NCBI RefSeq assembly: GCF_005280255.1
Contig: NZ_CP040018.1
Span: forward strand, 2,852,001 to 2,916,000
Direction: 5' to 3'
Source of the DNA: Arthrobacter sp. 24S4-2
Lineage (GTDB): Bacteria > Actinomycetota > Actinomycetes > Actinomycetales > Micrococcaceae
Length of the DNA stretch: 64,000 nt
Below the pieces are notes generated by a model. That model was not told where the DNA came from. It was given only the letters and a program-made list of their open reading frames with translations, and did no database searches. Shown here piece by piece: positions 26,584 to 35,451 of this stretch. Numbering within the stretch: the stretch's first letter is position 1; every line of letters starts with the position of its first letter. The position numbers and the translations under genes were made by a program.

Positions 26584-28071
26584 ATGCAGGCCAGTACAAA
26601 AACGGGCTCAGGGGGACCGCGCGTCGAACGCCGCTCCATTGACTTCGTCCCGGAAGATGAACGTCATGGTTCGCCGGCACAGCAGTTCACTCTGTGGTTC
26701 GGAGCGAACATGCAGATCACGGCCATTGTTGACGGTGCCCTGGCAGTGCTGTTTGGAGCCGACGCCCTGTGGGCCATCATCGGGCTGCTGATCGGCAACC
26801 TTCTCGGCGGGGCCGTCATGGCGCTGCACGCGGCCCAGGGGCCGAAACTCGGGTTGCCGCAGATGATCTCCAGCCGCGCGCAGTTCGGGATTCTTGGCGC
26901 GGTCATTCCGTTGGTGCTGGTCGTCGTCATGTACCTCGGATTCGCTGCCACGGGCACTGTCCTGGCGGGACAGGCGGTAGACCAGATCCTGCAGACCGGC
27001 ACTCCGGCCGTGGGCATGGTCATATTCGGGGCGTTGACAGTCCTCGTTGCCACGCTCGGCTACAAATACATCCACCTGTTGGGGCACATCGCGACGATCG
27101 TCGGAGTGCTCGGCTTCACCTTTCTGGGCATCAGGCTGCTCACGAGCCAGGACGTCGGCGCCATGCTCGGGTCCGGGAATTTCGAATTTCCCACCTTTTT
27201 GCTCGCCATCTCCCTCGGCGCCGGATGGCAACTGACGTACGGCCCCTACGTGGCTGACTACTCCCGTTACCTTCCGTCCAGCACCCCGGCGCGCAAAACA
27301 TTCATGGCTTCCTACTCCGGCACCGTGCTCGGTTCCCAGTGGTCCATGACCCTTGGTGCCCTCTTCGCCGCCCTTGCCCTGCCCAAAGGTGAGAGATTCC
27401 TTGACGGACAGGTCGCCTTCCTGGGCAACATGAGCGGTGGGGGATTGATCGCCATGGTCATCTACTTGGTCATCGTGATCGGAAAGCTCACCGTCAATAC
27501 CCTCAACGCCTATGGCGGCTACATGACGATGCTTACCTCGGTGACCGCGTTTACACGGAAGACCGGCGTAGCTGCCTGGATGCGGTTCGCCTATGTCGTG
27601 GGATTCATCGGGCTCTCGGTTCTCATCGCGGTCCTTGCATCACCGGACTTCATCGCCAACTTCAAGAACTTCGTGTTGCTCCTGCTCATGGTCTTCATCC
27701 CCTGGAGCTCCATAAACCTGGTCGATTACTACCTGATATCCAAGGAAAAAGTCGATATTCCGGCACTGTATGACCTGAACGGCCGGTACGGACGGTGGAA
27801 CAAGACTGCCCTGATCACCTACGCAGTCGGCATCGTCGTACAGATCCCCTTCCTGGCCCAGAGCCTCTACACCGGACCCATGACGAAGGTACTCGGCGGG
27901 GCCGACATCTCGTGGCTCGTGGGGCTCGTCGTCACGGCCCTGGTGTTCTACCCGCTGGCCAAAAGAAATTCGAACGCGCCGGCCCACATGATCTATCCGG
28001 CCGACAGCCAAGCCCCGGCATCTGGTCCGGTCCTGGGTCGTGTGCCGGAAGTCCCGGCAAGCAAGGCGTAG
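26584..28071 (+). CDS. NCS1 family permease (cytosine/purine/hydantoin type)
   Basis: A 495-residue carrier with 12 helices. Helix 1 region is FTLWFGANMQITAIVDGALA, followed by LLGGAVMALHAAQGPKLGLPQM and GWQLTYGPYVADYSRYLP, both family signatures. The start at 26584 is preferred over the GTG at 26572 because GAGGAAG precedes it. It imports a nucleobase or related nitrogenous compound with Na+ or H+. Two copies of the IclR-type operator lie upstream and the iclR gene is convergent downstream, so it probably supplies the substrate or amino-acid precursor for the dehydratase-like enzyme of the same regulon. Confidence 0.9.
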   Translation: MQASTKTGSGGPRVERRSIDFVPEDERHGSPAQQFTLWFGANMQITAIVDGALAVLFGADALWAIIGLLIGNLLGGAVMALHAAQGPKLGLPQMISSRAQFGILGAVIPLVLVVVMYLGFAATGTVLAGQAVDQILQTGTPAVGMVIFGALTVLVATLGYKYIHLLGHIATIVGVLGFTFLGIRLLTSQDVGAMLGSGNFEFPTFLLAISLGAGWQLTYGPYVADYSRYLPSSTPARKTFMASYSGTVLGSQWSMTLGALFAALALPKGERFLDGQVAFLGNMSGGGLIAMVIYLVIVIGKLTVNTLNAYGGYMTMLTSVTAFTRKTGVAAWMRFAYVVGFIGLSVLIAVLASPDFIANFKNFVLLLLMVFIPWSSINLVDYYLISKEKVDIPALYDLNGRYGRWNKTALITYAVGIVVQIPFLAQSLYTGPMTKVLGGADISWLVGLVVTALVFYPLAKRNSNAPAHMIYPADSQAPASGPVLGRVPEVPASKA

Positions 28072-28105
28072 GCGCAACTGACGAACCTTCCTCCAGCGGA
28101 CCTCA

Positions 28106-28145
28106 AGGCGTGGTCCCGGCCATCAATCCGGCCGGGACCACGCCT
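28106..28145. terminator. Strong bidirectional terminator
   Basis: A perfect 16-bp stem (28106-28121 pairs with 28130-28145, left arm AGGCGTGGTCCCGGCC) closes an 8-base loop. It lies between the convergent permease and iclR-type genes and should stop transcription from both sides. Confidence 0.85.
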
Positions 28146-28166
28146 GCTCGCCTGTGCGGACCTCGC

Positions 28167-29009
28167 TCACGGCTGGATGCCCAGCCGGCGGGAAATCTCC
28201 CGGGCGCAACGGCTCACTTCAGGGATCCATTCCCTGGCAACGTCTTCAATGCGCAAGGCCCGTTCCTCGGCTGTCTCAGCATCAAGGGCCCGGCGCCGCG
28301 CTCCGGCCGCCGGAAACGCGCGGTTGGAAACGGTCAGCGCCACGCTGGCCACCGGATAGCGCCCCCGGTCAAGGACGGCAACGGCAACAGAGGAGAATCC
28401 TTCCGTGATCTCGTCCTGTTCCCACGCGTACCCAAGCGCCCGGGCACGTGACAGCAAATCCTGAAGGGCAGGCAACGACTGCGGTCCATTGTTGGTGCGG
28501 GCAGTAAAGGCCTCCGGGCCGGGAAACAGCGCGGCCACCTGAGCGGTATCCATCTGGGCCATCATCGCCCGGCCGCTGGCCGTCAGATGGGCCGGGAGCC
28601 GGACACCTGTGTCCGTTACCAGGGGACGCTGCCGCGGTGCGCGCTCTTCGATAACGTAAACGACGTCCCGGCCGTGCATGACCGCAAGGTGCGCCGTCCG
28701 CCGGGTTCGGCTAACCAGTCGGGCCAGCGGGAATCGGGCAATGCGCTGAAGGGGAGCCTGCCGTGAATATCCCGTTCCCAACTCGTGGGCCGTAACGCCG
28801 AGCGCGTACTTGCGTTCTTCTGGCAGGTGGACCAGGAAACCGTCATCGATCAGGACAGTGATTAGCTGGTATGCAGTAGATCGGGGCAGTCCGACATCCC
28901 GGGCAATGATGGATGCACCAACCGGGCCCGCCTGTCCGGCCACGTATCTCAGAACGGCGAGAACCTGCGCCGCTGCGGGGGCCTTGCTGCGTGTCGATAG
29001 GCTGTCCAT
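28167..29009 (-). CDS. IclR family transcriptional regulator
   Basis: The N-terminal winged helix (LAVLRYVAGQAGPVGASIIA, RDVGLPRSTAYQLITVLIDD) precedes a GAF-like effector domain (AHLAVMHGRDVVYVIEERAP, RLPAHLTASGRAMMAQM, FSSVAVAVLDRGRYPVASVA). The length of 280 is normal. It diverges from the dehydratase-like gene and converges on the permease gene. The palindrome TGTCCGGGGTTTCGGACA 23 bases upstream of its start, repeated upstream of the permease, suggests it regulates itself and both neighbours. Confidence 0.92.
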   Translation of the reverse strand: MDSLSTRSKAPAAAQVLAVLRYVAGQAGPVGASIIARDVGLPRSTAYQLITVLIDDGFLVHLPEERKYALGVTAHELGTGYSRQAPLQRIARFPLARLVSRTRRTAHLAVMHGRDVVYVIEERAPRQRPLVTDTGVRLPAHLTASGRAMMAQMDTAQVAALFPGPEAFTARTNNGPQSLPALQDLLSRARALGYAWEQDEITEGFSSVAVAVLDRGRYPVASVALTVSNRAFPAAGARRRALDAETAEERALRIEDVAREWIPEVSRCAREISRRLGIQP

Positions 29010-29031
29010 TCCCCATACTACGGGCCTCCAA

Positions 29032-29049
29032 TGTCCGGGGTTTCGGACA
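29032..29049. promoter_or_regulatory. Candidate IclR operator in the divergent gap
   Basis: TGTCCGGGGTTTCGGACA is an inverted repeat (TGTCCG / CGGACA) with a 6-base centre. The 16-base core is the exact reverse complement of that at 26468-26485. It sits between the divergent iclR-type gene (start 29009) and the dehydratase-like gene (start 29171), so it can control both. Confidence 0.68.
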
Positions 29050-29170
29050 GTCTGGCGGGGCGCACCGTTGGCCCGTCCGGTCGTGACACAATCGACGCAG
29101 CGCCCGGGCCGGACCCCGGCGGCGTCTTCGGTGAGCGGCGATGCGCTCCCCGTAACTGCAAAGGAGCCTT

Positions 29171-30379
29171 GTGAACAGCCCGATCCAACGCCAGAGCGAA
29201 CCTGACGGCGACTCCGCGGTCCACCGCGTCACCGCGCCGGCATATCCGCAGCTGCGGCTCAGCAGTGATGCCCTCGACAACAACATCCGGGTGATGGCGT
29301 CCTGGTGCCGGGAACGGGGGGTGGATCTCGCACCCCACGTGAAGACAACCATGTCTGCACCGATCATCACCCGTCAGCTGGCTGCGGGTGCCGTCGGCGT
29401 CACCGTTGCCACCGTGGATCAGGTCGCTTCGGCGCTGGGCTGGGGACTTCAACACGTTCTCATTGCCAACGAGGTGGTCGACCGGTTCGGCCTGACGCGT
29501 ATCCGCAACTGGCTGGAGGAGGATTCCGGGCGGGAGATCCGTTGCTTCGTCGATTCGGTGCCGGGAGCCGAGGCGGCGGCGCAGGTGTTCGGCCCCGAAG
29601 CGGGCGCCGCCCTCGAGGTGCTGATCGACGTCGGAACACCCGGCGGACGCACGGGGATACGCAGCCTCGGGGAGGCCCTGCGCATCGCTGAGATGGTCCG
29701 TGCCGCGCCCGGCCTCAGGCTCGTTGGCGTCGCCGGCTACGAAGGCGTGGTGCCCAACAGCAGGGCGGAGTCCACCATCACCGCCGTTGACCGGCACTGC
29801 CGTCTGGTGCGGGACGTCTACCTCGAAGTCGCCCGGTTTTTTCAGACACCGGCACCCATCTACTCCATGGGCGGGTCCGCGTTCCCGGACCGCGTTGTGG
29901 AGTACCTGCCCGACGCCTCCCAAGTGCCCGGAACACGCAAGGTCCTCCGGTCGGGTTGCTATGTCACCCACGATCACGGCACGTACGCCGGCGTCAGTCC
30001 GGTGCCTGGCCTCATACCGGCGCTGACAGTCCGCGCCGTAGTGCTGTCCACCCCGGAAGAGGGAATCGCGGTGGTCGGTGCAGGCAAGCGCGATCTTCCC
30101 TACGACGCCGGGTTGCCCGTCTTCCTGTCAGCCCGGACTGCCGGTGGCGCCACCAGGAATGCTGCAGCCGCAGTTGTGCGCAACCTGTTCGATCACCACG
30201 CAGTCCTCACCGGAGTCAGCGGCCTGGATGTCACGGACACGGTCGACTTCGGTATATCCCACCCCTGCTCCGCGTTCGACCGCTGGCCTGAATACGTCGT
30301 CACCGACGAAAACGGCGACGAAACAGACGTGTGGCGCACGGACTTCCACCGGTCATCCCTGGCGCCGGTCCACGGGTGA
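29171..30379 (+). CDS. D-serine dehydratase-like / amino acid deaminase, fold-type III PLP enzyme
   Basis: A GTG start with AAAGGAG ahead. The alanine-racemase-like N-domain has the PLP lysine in APHVKTTMSAPII and ATVDQVASALGWGL. The C-terminal domain (D-serine dehydratase-like) ends with the zinc pair in FGISHPCSAFDRW. Members (D-threonine aldolase, D-threo-3-hydroxyaspartate dehydratase, D-serine dehydratase) split D-beta-hydroxy amino acids. Which one applies here is open. It diverges from the IclR regulator gene and shares its operator with the NCS1 permease, implying a joint uptake-and-degradation function. Confidence 0.85.
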   Translation: MNSPIQRQSEPDGDSAVHRVTAPAYPQLRLSSDALDNNIRVMASWCRERGVDLAPHVKTTMSAPIITRQLAAGAVGVTVATVDQVASALGWGLQHVLIANEVVDRFGLTRIRNWLEEDSGREIRCFVDSVPGAEAAAQVFGPEAGAALEVLIDVGTPGGRTGIRSLGEALRIAEMVRAAPGLRLVGVAGYEGVVPNSRAESTITAVDRHCRLVRDVYLEVARFFQTPAPIYSMGGSAFPDRVVEYLPDASQVPGTRKVLRSGCYVTHDHGTYAGVSPVPGLIPALTVRAVVLSTPEEGIAVVGAGKRDLPYDAGLPVFLSARTAGGATRNAAAAVVRNLFDHHAVLTGVSGLDVTDTVDFGISHPCSAFDRWPEYVVTDENGDETDVWRTDFHRSSLAPVHG

Positions 30380-30414
30380 AGCACAGCCGGGAGGCGGCGT
30401 AGCCCGCGGCGGAA

Positions 30415-31932
30415 TCACCTGGCAACGAGGCTGCCGAGGCTCCGGTACTTGGCCAGACGGTGCGGCATCAACTGGTTCATCCCGGCCGATGAGAGGGTGG
30501 ACAGCTCGTACTCGATGGCCTCCGCCAGGCGCCGGCAGAACGCTTTTCCCTCACGGGACGCGTCTGGGCGTTCGTCCACGATGTGCTCCACGAGTCCGTT
30601 CGCATGGAGGGATGCCACGTTGACGCCCTGGGCCTCGGACATGGCGGGTGCGAAGCCGGTGCTCCGGTGCACGATGGCACTTGCACCCTCGGGCGGCAGC
30701 GGGGACAGCCATGCATGCTGTGCCGCGATGGTGCGGTCCGCGGGCAGCAGGGCCAGCGCCCCGCCCCCGGCACCTTGGCCGAGAAGTACGGACACTGTGG
30801 GAGAGTTCAGCCCGATCAGGTCGTGCAGGGACCTGGCGATTTCGCCGGCCAGCCCGCCTTCCTCGGCTTCCTTGGAGAGGGCGGCGCCGCCGGTATCGAT
30901 GACGGTGAGCAGCGGCAGGCCGAGTTCCTCGGCCATCCGCATGCCGCGCCGGGCTTCACGGAGGGATGCCGGTCCCATTGCCGTCCGCTGCGAGGGCCGG
31001 GGCCGGGTGTGGCCGATGACCACACAGGATTCCTGGCCGAAGCGGGCCAGGGCAAGCTGCAGGCCGGGATCCTTTTCCCCCTGGCCGGTGCCGTTGAGCG
31101 GCAGCACATCGCCCGCACCGTAGGCGAGCAGCTGGCGCAGGTCGGGCCGCCGCGGATTACGGGAGGCTTCGATCGACTGCCAGGCGCCGGCGTCGGACGG
31201 TTCAACGGACAGTGTCCGTGGAGGTGCCACCGGCGGACGCGGGCCGGTGACCAGGATGCCCAGGGCGCGGTGGACGACGTCGGACAGTTGCGAAGGCGGG
31301 ACCACCGCATCGATGAGGCCCTTATCGAAGAGGTTCTCAGCCACCTGGACGTTCTCCGGAAACGGCGTGCCATACAGGGCCTCGTAGACGCGGGGGCCGA
31401 GGAAGCCGAGCAGGGCGCCGGGCTCGGCCACGGTGATGTGGCCGAGCGATCCCCACGACGCCATGACCCCTCCGGTGGTGGGGTGGCGCAGGTACACAAG
31501 GTACGGCAGCCCGGCCTGGCGGTGTGCGCGGACGGCGGCACTGATTTTGACCATGGACAGGAAGGCGACGGTTCCTTCCTGCATGCGGGTGCCGCCCGAC
31601 GCCGGGCCCGCCAGGAGCGGCAGGCCCTCCCGGGTGGCGCGTTCGACGGCGGTGACGATGCGTTCCGCTGCGGCCAGGCCGATAGAGCCGGCGAGGAATC
31701 GGAATTCGCTGACGATGACGGTTACGCGCCGGCCGCGGATGTGGCCCTCACCGGTCAGGACGGATTCATCCGCACCTGTCTTCAGGCGGGCGGCGGCCAG
31801 TTCCTGCCGGTACTCCGGGCCGGGATCAGGGTCCACCACCGGGGCGTCCCAGCTCCGGTAGGAGCCCGGATCGAGCACGGCGGTGATGAGTTCGGCGGCG
31901 TCAAGATGCCTGGCTTTTTGCTCCGTCAGCAT
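30415..31932 (-). CDS. Fused carboxyltransferase (AccD-AccA type)
   Basis: From ATG 31932 the 505-residue protein joins two crotonase-like halves. The first resembles AccD without its zinc ribbon (PASGGTRMQEGTVAFLSMVK, HPTTGGVMASWGSLGHITVA, GALLGFLGPRVYEALYG); the second resembles AccA (EARRGMRMAEELGLPLLTVI, DTGGAALSKEAEEGGLAGEI, LLGQGAGGGALALLPADRTI). Such halves handle CoA-thioester enolates. No biotin carboxylase or biotin carrier gene is near, so it may borrow them or work as a decarboxylase. It is two bases from a CoA-transferase gene and belongs to the cluster with a MatC-like carrier and a divergent GntR regulator. Decarboxylation of a malonyl-CoA-like ester is inference. Confidence 0.8.
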   Translation of the reverse strand: MLTEQKARHLDAAELITAVLDPGSYRSWDAPVVDPDPGPEYRQELAAARLKTGADESVLTGEGHIRGRRVTVIVSEFRFLAGSIGLAAAERIVTAVERATREGLPLLAGPASGGTRMQEGTVAFLSMVKISAAVRAHRQAGLPYLVYLRHPTTGGVMASWGSLGHITVAEPGALLGFLGPRVYEALYGTPFPENVQVAENLFDKGLIDAVVPPSQLSDVVHRALGILVTGPRPPVAPPRTLSVEPSDAGAWQSIEASRNPRRPDLRQLLAYGAGDVLPLNGTGQGEKDPGLQLALARFGQESCVVIGHTRPRPSQRTAMGPASLREARRGMRMAEELGLPLLTVIDTGGAALSKEAEEGGLAGEIARSLHDLIGLNSPTVSVLLGQGAGGGALALLPADRTIAAQHAWLSPLPPEGASAIVHRSTGFAPAMSEAQGVNVASLHANGLVEHIVDERPDASREGKAFCRRLAEAIEYELSTLSSAGMNQLMPHRLAKYRSLGSLVAR

Positions 31933-31934
31933 GT

Positions 31935-33161
31935 TTAGCGCCTTTCCTTTTCCGCGTCCGCCGGCACCAAACCGAGCCACTGCCGGATCTGTTTCCCGTC
32001 CTGGTCCAGCAGCGGCGGTGCGGTGTGCGTCTTGAGCGTGGTTTCCGCCGTGTCGGCGTTGCTGAAGAACCGCAGCGGCGGACCGGGCAGGCTCACAGTG
32101 CCCAGGATCTTGTGGTCCACGTCGATCACCAGGCCCTGCGAATGGACCTGCTCCCACGCGTACACCTCGTCCAGGGTGCGGACCTTGCCGGCCGGGATGC
32201 CGGCCTCATTGAGTTTGGCGAGCAGCGGCTCGGCCTCGAACCCGGAGAACGCCTGTTCCACTTCTTCGATGACTTTTTCGCGGTTGCGGACACGCTCCGC
32301 GTTGGTGGCGAATTCCGGCCGTGCGAAGTCGATCCCGAAGGCGGACGCAAACGTGTTCCAGAGCTTTTCGCTCCCCACGCTGATCTGGACCCGGCCCTGC
32401 CGGCAGTGGAACAGACCGTAGGGGGCGATGGAGGGGTGGTGGTTGCCCTGGGCCTTGGGGGTTTCGCCGGCCACCGTGGCCCTGGTGCCCTGGAAGGCAT
32501 GCACCCCGATGAGCGCCGCGAGCAGGGAGGTGCGGACGATCTGGCCCTGCCCGGTCCGCTCGCGCTGCAGCAGCGCCGCCAGGGTGCCGAACGCGCCGTA
32601 CATGCCGGACAGGAGGTCGGCGATGGGGACGCCCACCCGCTGCGGGTCGTCCGGTCCGGCCCCGGTCAGGGACATCAGCCCGGCCTCGCCCTGCAGGATC
32701 TGGTCGTAGCCGCTGCGGCGGGCTTCCGGCCCGTCATGCCCGAAGCCGGTGATGGACAGGATGACCAGTGCCGGGTTCAGCGCGTGCATTTCGGCGGCGG
32801 AGAAACCGAGCCGGTCCAGCACGCCGGTGCGGAAGTTTTCGATGACGACGTCGGCGCGTTCCAGCAGTTCGCGAAGGACGGTCCGGCCGTCGTCGCTCTT
32901 CAGGTCCAGGGCGATGGATTCCTTGTTGCGGTTGCAGGACAGGAAGTAGGTGGCCTGGGGGTCGTCTTCGGGGCCGACGAACGGGGGACCCCAGCCGCGG
33001 GTATCGTCTCCGTTGCCGGGGTTCTCCACCTTGATGACCCGGGCGCCGAGGTCGGCCAGCATCATGCCGGCGTGCGGGCCGGCGAGGGCGCGGCTCAGGT
33101 CCACCACGAGGTAGCCGGAGAGCGGCCCTTCCGCCTGTGGCGTGGATTCAGTGCTGGTCAT
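31935..33161 (-). CDS. Family III CoA-transferase (CaiB/BaiF)
   Basis: The 408-residue protein shows the family opening VVDLSRALAGPHAGMMLADLGARVIKVENPGNGDDTR as separate motifs (LSRALAGP, ADLGARVIKVE), NKESIALDLKSDDG, and the nucleophilic Asp in GYDQILQGEAGLMSLTG. It moves CoA between carboxylic acids through a mixed-anhydride/thioester intermediate. The gene lies between the MatC-like carrier and the fused carboxyltransferase; it could load an imported dicarboxylate with CoA before the carboxyltransferase acts. Donor and acceptor are unknown. Confidence 0.88.
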   Translation of the reverse strand: MTSTESTPQAEGPLSGYLVVDLSRALAGPHAGMMLADLGARVIKVENPGNGDDTRGWGPPFVGPEDDPQATYFLSCNRNKESIALDLKSDDGRTVLRELLERADVVIENFRTGVLDRLGFSAAEMHALNPALVILSITGFGHDGPEARRSGYDQILQGEAGLMSLTGAGPDDPQRVGVPIADLLSGMYGAFGTLAALLQRERTGQGQIVRTSLLAALIGVHAFQGTRATVAGETPKAQGNHHPSIAPYGLFHCRQGRVQISVGSEKLWNTFASAFGIDFARPEFATNAERVRNREKVIEEVEQAFSGFEAEPLLAKLNEAGIPAGKVRTLDEVYAWEQVHSQGLVIDVDHKILGTVSLPGPPLRFFSNADTAETTLKTHTAPPLLDQDGKQIRQWLGLVPADAEKERR

Positions 33162-33214
33162 GGGGTTCCTTCTCGTCTGTGGTTGCCTGCGTTGCAGTTA
33201 TTGGGTGGGAACGC

Positions 33215-34564
33215 CTAGAGCCAGCCCGGGACCACCATGACCAGCCAGGCGACGGCGGGTCCGGCAACGACGACGATGCCGCTGTAGGCCAGGATCTGCT
33301 TGTAAAACCTGTCCTTGTCCACGTCTTCGGGCGCGTTGGCGAGCACCAGGGCGCCGTTGGTGGAGAAAGGGGAAACGTCCACGATCGTGGAGGCCACGGC
33401 CAGGGCGGCGATGACCCCGACCGCGCCAATCTCGCCGGTGGCCAGGAACGGCACCGCCAGGGGAATGAGGGCCGCGAGGATGGCGGTGGAGGAGGCGAAC
33501 GCCGAGACCACGGCGCCGATGTAGCAGATCAGCAGCGCGGCCACCAGCGGCATGCCAAGGTGGGCAACGCTGTCGGACACGAACTTGATGGTGCCCGCCT
33601 CTTCCAGGACGCCGACGAAGGTGAGCATGCCGCAGAGGAGCAGGACGGTGGACCAGCTGATCTTGTTGACGGCTCCCTTCTGGGCAGCCGGGGACACGAG
33701 GGCAAGGACCATGGCGATGGTGATGGAGACAAAGCCGACGTCCACCTTGAAGCCCAGCGATATGACAGCCAGGGCGATCAGGCCGAGGATGGTGACTAGC
33801 TGGGGAACGGAAGGGCGGGCATCGTTTGCTGCCGGGCGTCCGGCAGCGGGGCGAATGTCCGTGCCTGACCCCTGCAGCGTCACAGCGGCTGCACGGGCGC
33901 CCACGCTGACTGCCATGCGCTTTTCGGCGGCTTGTTCCACCAGCCGCCCGCCCGCCGTGGACGTTAGCCTGGTGCCGCCAAGGACAATGAACAGCACTAG
34001 CGCAATGGCGAGATTGAAGACGAAGCTGGCCAGGAAGATCGCCATCGGGTTGGCTTCCAGTTCCGTCTTGGCAATGATGCCGTTGACGGTGACGCCGTAG
34101 ACGGCGATGGGGGAGAAGCCCCCGGCCTGGGCGCCGTGAATCACCATCATGCCCATCATGAGCGGATTGAGCTTGTGCTTTGCGGCGAAGCTGAGGGCGA
34201 TCGGGGCGATGATGGCCACCGCCGCGGGGGAGAGGGCCCCGACCGCAGTGATCAGGGCGGTGATGGCGAACATGATCCACGGGATGAGCGCCACCTTGCT
34301 GCCCACCATCCGCACGGCACCCCGGACCAGCAAGTCAATGGTGCCGTTGTTCTGCGCGATGGCAAACAGATACGTAACCCCGACGATGGTCAGGAACAGG
34401 CCGCCCGGGAAGTTGGCGAGAATGTCCGTGGTGGACATTCCCAGCACCACCGAGCCCAGCAGGAATGCGCCCACAAACGCCAAAGCGCCCATGTTGAGGG
34501 GGAGCACCGTGGCCAGCAGGAACATCACCGCGAGGATGACTATGGAAAGGACAGGAGCGGACAT
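33215..34564 (-). CDS. Dicarboxylate carrier, MatC-like
   Basis: A 449-residue membrane protein with about 11-12 helices. The N-terminal half (LPLNMGALAFVGAFLLGSVV, DILANFPGGLFLTIVGVTYL, GALSPAAVAIIAPIALSFAA) matches the MatC N-terminal family of malonate/dicarboxylate carriers; the C-terminal half (ISWSTVLLLCGMLTFVGVLE, FASSTAILAALIPLAVPFLA) fits the ion-transporter superfamily. A cytoplasmic loop of ~80 residues separates them. It diverges from a GntR regulator gene and leads the CoA-transferase/carboxyltransferase genes, so uptake of their substrate is the likely role. Confidence 0.83.
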   Translation of the reverse strand: MSAPVLSIVILAVMFLLATVLPLNMGALAFVGAFLLGSVVLGMSTTDILANFPGGLFLTIVGVTYLFAIAQNNGTIDLLVRGAVRMVGSKVALIPWIMFAITALITAVGALSPAAVAIIAPIALSFAAKHKLNPLMMGMMVIHGAQAGGFSPIAVYGVTVNGIIAKTELEANPMAIFLASFVFNLAIALVLFIVLGGTRLTSTAGGRLVEQAAEKRMAVSVGARAAAVTLQGSGTDIRPAAGRPAANDARPSVPQLVTILGLIALAVISLGFKVDVGFVSITIAMVLALVSPAAQKGAVNKISWSTVLLLCGMLTFVGVLEEAGTIKFVSDSVAHLGMPLVAALLICYIGAVVSAFASSTAILAALIPLAVPFLATGEIGAVGVIAALAVASTIVDVSPFSTNGALVLANAPEDVDKDRFYKQILAYSGIVVVAGPAVAWLVMVVPGWL

Positions 34565-34619
34565 CTTTGTTCCTCCGGATCGTGTTTTTGATTGAATTGG
34601 CTTAGTGGCCTAGCCTCCT

Positions 34620-34634
34620 AGACACTAGGTGTCT
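34620..34634. promoter_or_regulatory. Candidate GntR operator
   Basis: AGACACTAGGTGTCT is an inverted repeat with 6-bp arms and a 3-base centre, located between the divergent carrier gene (start 34564) and the gntR-type gene (start 34690). Arm length and spacing suit a FadR-subfamily GntR dimer. It would control both directions. Confidence 0.58.
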
Positions 34635-34689
34635 TTGTCAATAGTTCTCCGGTAGTCTTAGGGCCAAGAACCTTGCCGGAAGGAAGCGA

Positions 34690-35397
34690 ATGGCAAAGCA
34701 GGCAGCAACCCAGCAGATTTCCCGCGTTTCGCGGCCCCGGCTCTATGAGCAGCTCGTGGAGCAGATCATGGACTTCATCGAGTCTGCCCAGCTGGGTCCC
34801 GGGGATACTTTGCCGCCGGAGCGCGAGCTTGCTGAGCGGCTGGGCGTTTCGCGCGCAACGTTGGCGCAGGCCTTAGTGGCCCTGGAGGTGCTCGGCGTGA
34901 TCGACGTCCAGCACGGCACGGGTGCGGTGCTGGTCTACCGCCCCAATGTCCCGTCCGTAATCAAGGGCCTCCGAGAGCATCGCAGCAGGCTGCCCGAGAT
35001 CGTTGAGGCGCGAAGCACGCTGGAGGTCAAGCTTGCCGAGCTGGCTGCGGCCCGGCGCAGCGAAGTGGATATGAAGGCCATTGACAAGGCGCTCGAGGCC
35101 ATGGCGGACGAGGTCGCCTCAGGAGCCAGGGGGGCCCGCGGCGACGAGCTGTTTCACCAGGCCGTGACTGCCGCCGCGCATTCGGCAGTGCTGGCACAAT
35201 TGATGACGTTCATTGCCGGCATGGTCCTGGAAACGCGCCTGGAGTCGCTCGGGCAGCCCGGGCGCCCGGAGCAGTCACTCGCGTCCCACCGCAAGATTGC
35301 CGACGCGATCCGGGCCAAGGATTCCGCGGCTGCCGCTGCAGCCATGCTGGAGCACATCGACCTTGTCTCCGATGTTGCCCTGCTGAAGAACGCCTAG
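34690..35397 (+). CDS. GntR family regulator, FadR/FCD subfamily
   Basis: The winged helix (LYEQLVEQIMDFIESAQLGP, GDTLPPERELAERLGVSRAT, LAQALVALEVLGVIDVQHGT) is followed by an all-helical FCD effector domain with metal-site residues (DELFHQAVTAAAHSAV, SHRKIADAIRAKD). GGAAGGAAG precedes the ATG. It diverges from the MatC-like carrier gene; the 15-bp palindrome between them is the expected operator. The ligand is probably a carboxylic acid, as for other FCD regulators. Confidence 0.92.
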   Translation: MAKQAATQQISRVSRPRLYEQLVEQIMDFIESAQLGPGDTLPPERELAERLGVSRATLAQALVALEVLGVIDVQHGTGAVLVYRPNVPSVIKGLREHRSRLPEIVEARSTLEVKLAELAAARRSEVDMKAIDKALEAMADEVASGARGARGDELFHQAVTAAAHSAVLAQLMTFIAGMVLETRLESLGQPGRPEQSLASHRKIADAIRAKDSAAAAAAMLEHIDLVSDVALLKNA

Positions 35398-35451
35398 GCT
35401 GAAGAACACCCGGCGCCCGCGTCCGCAGGCTGCGTGCGAGGCGTTATCCGG

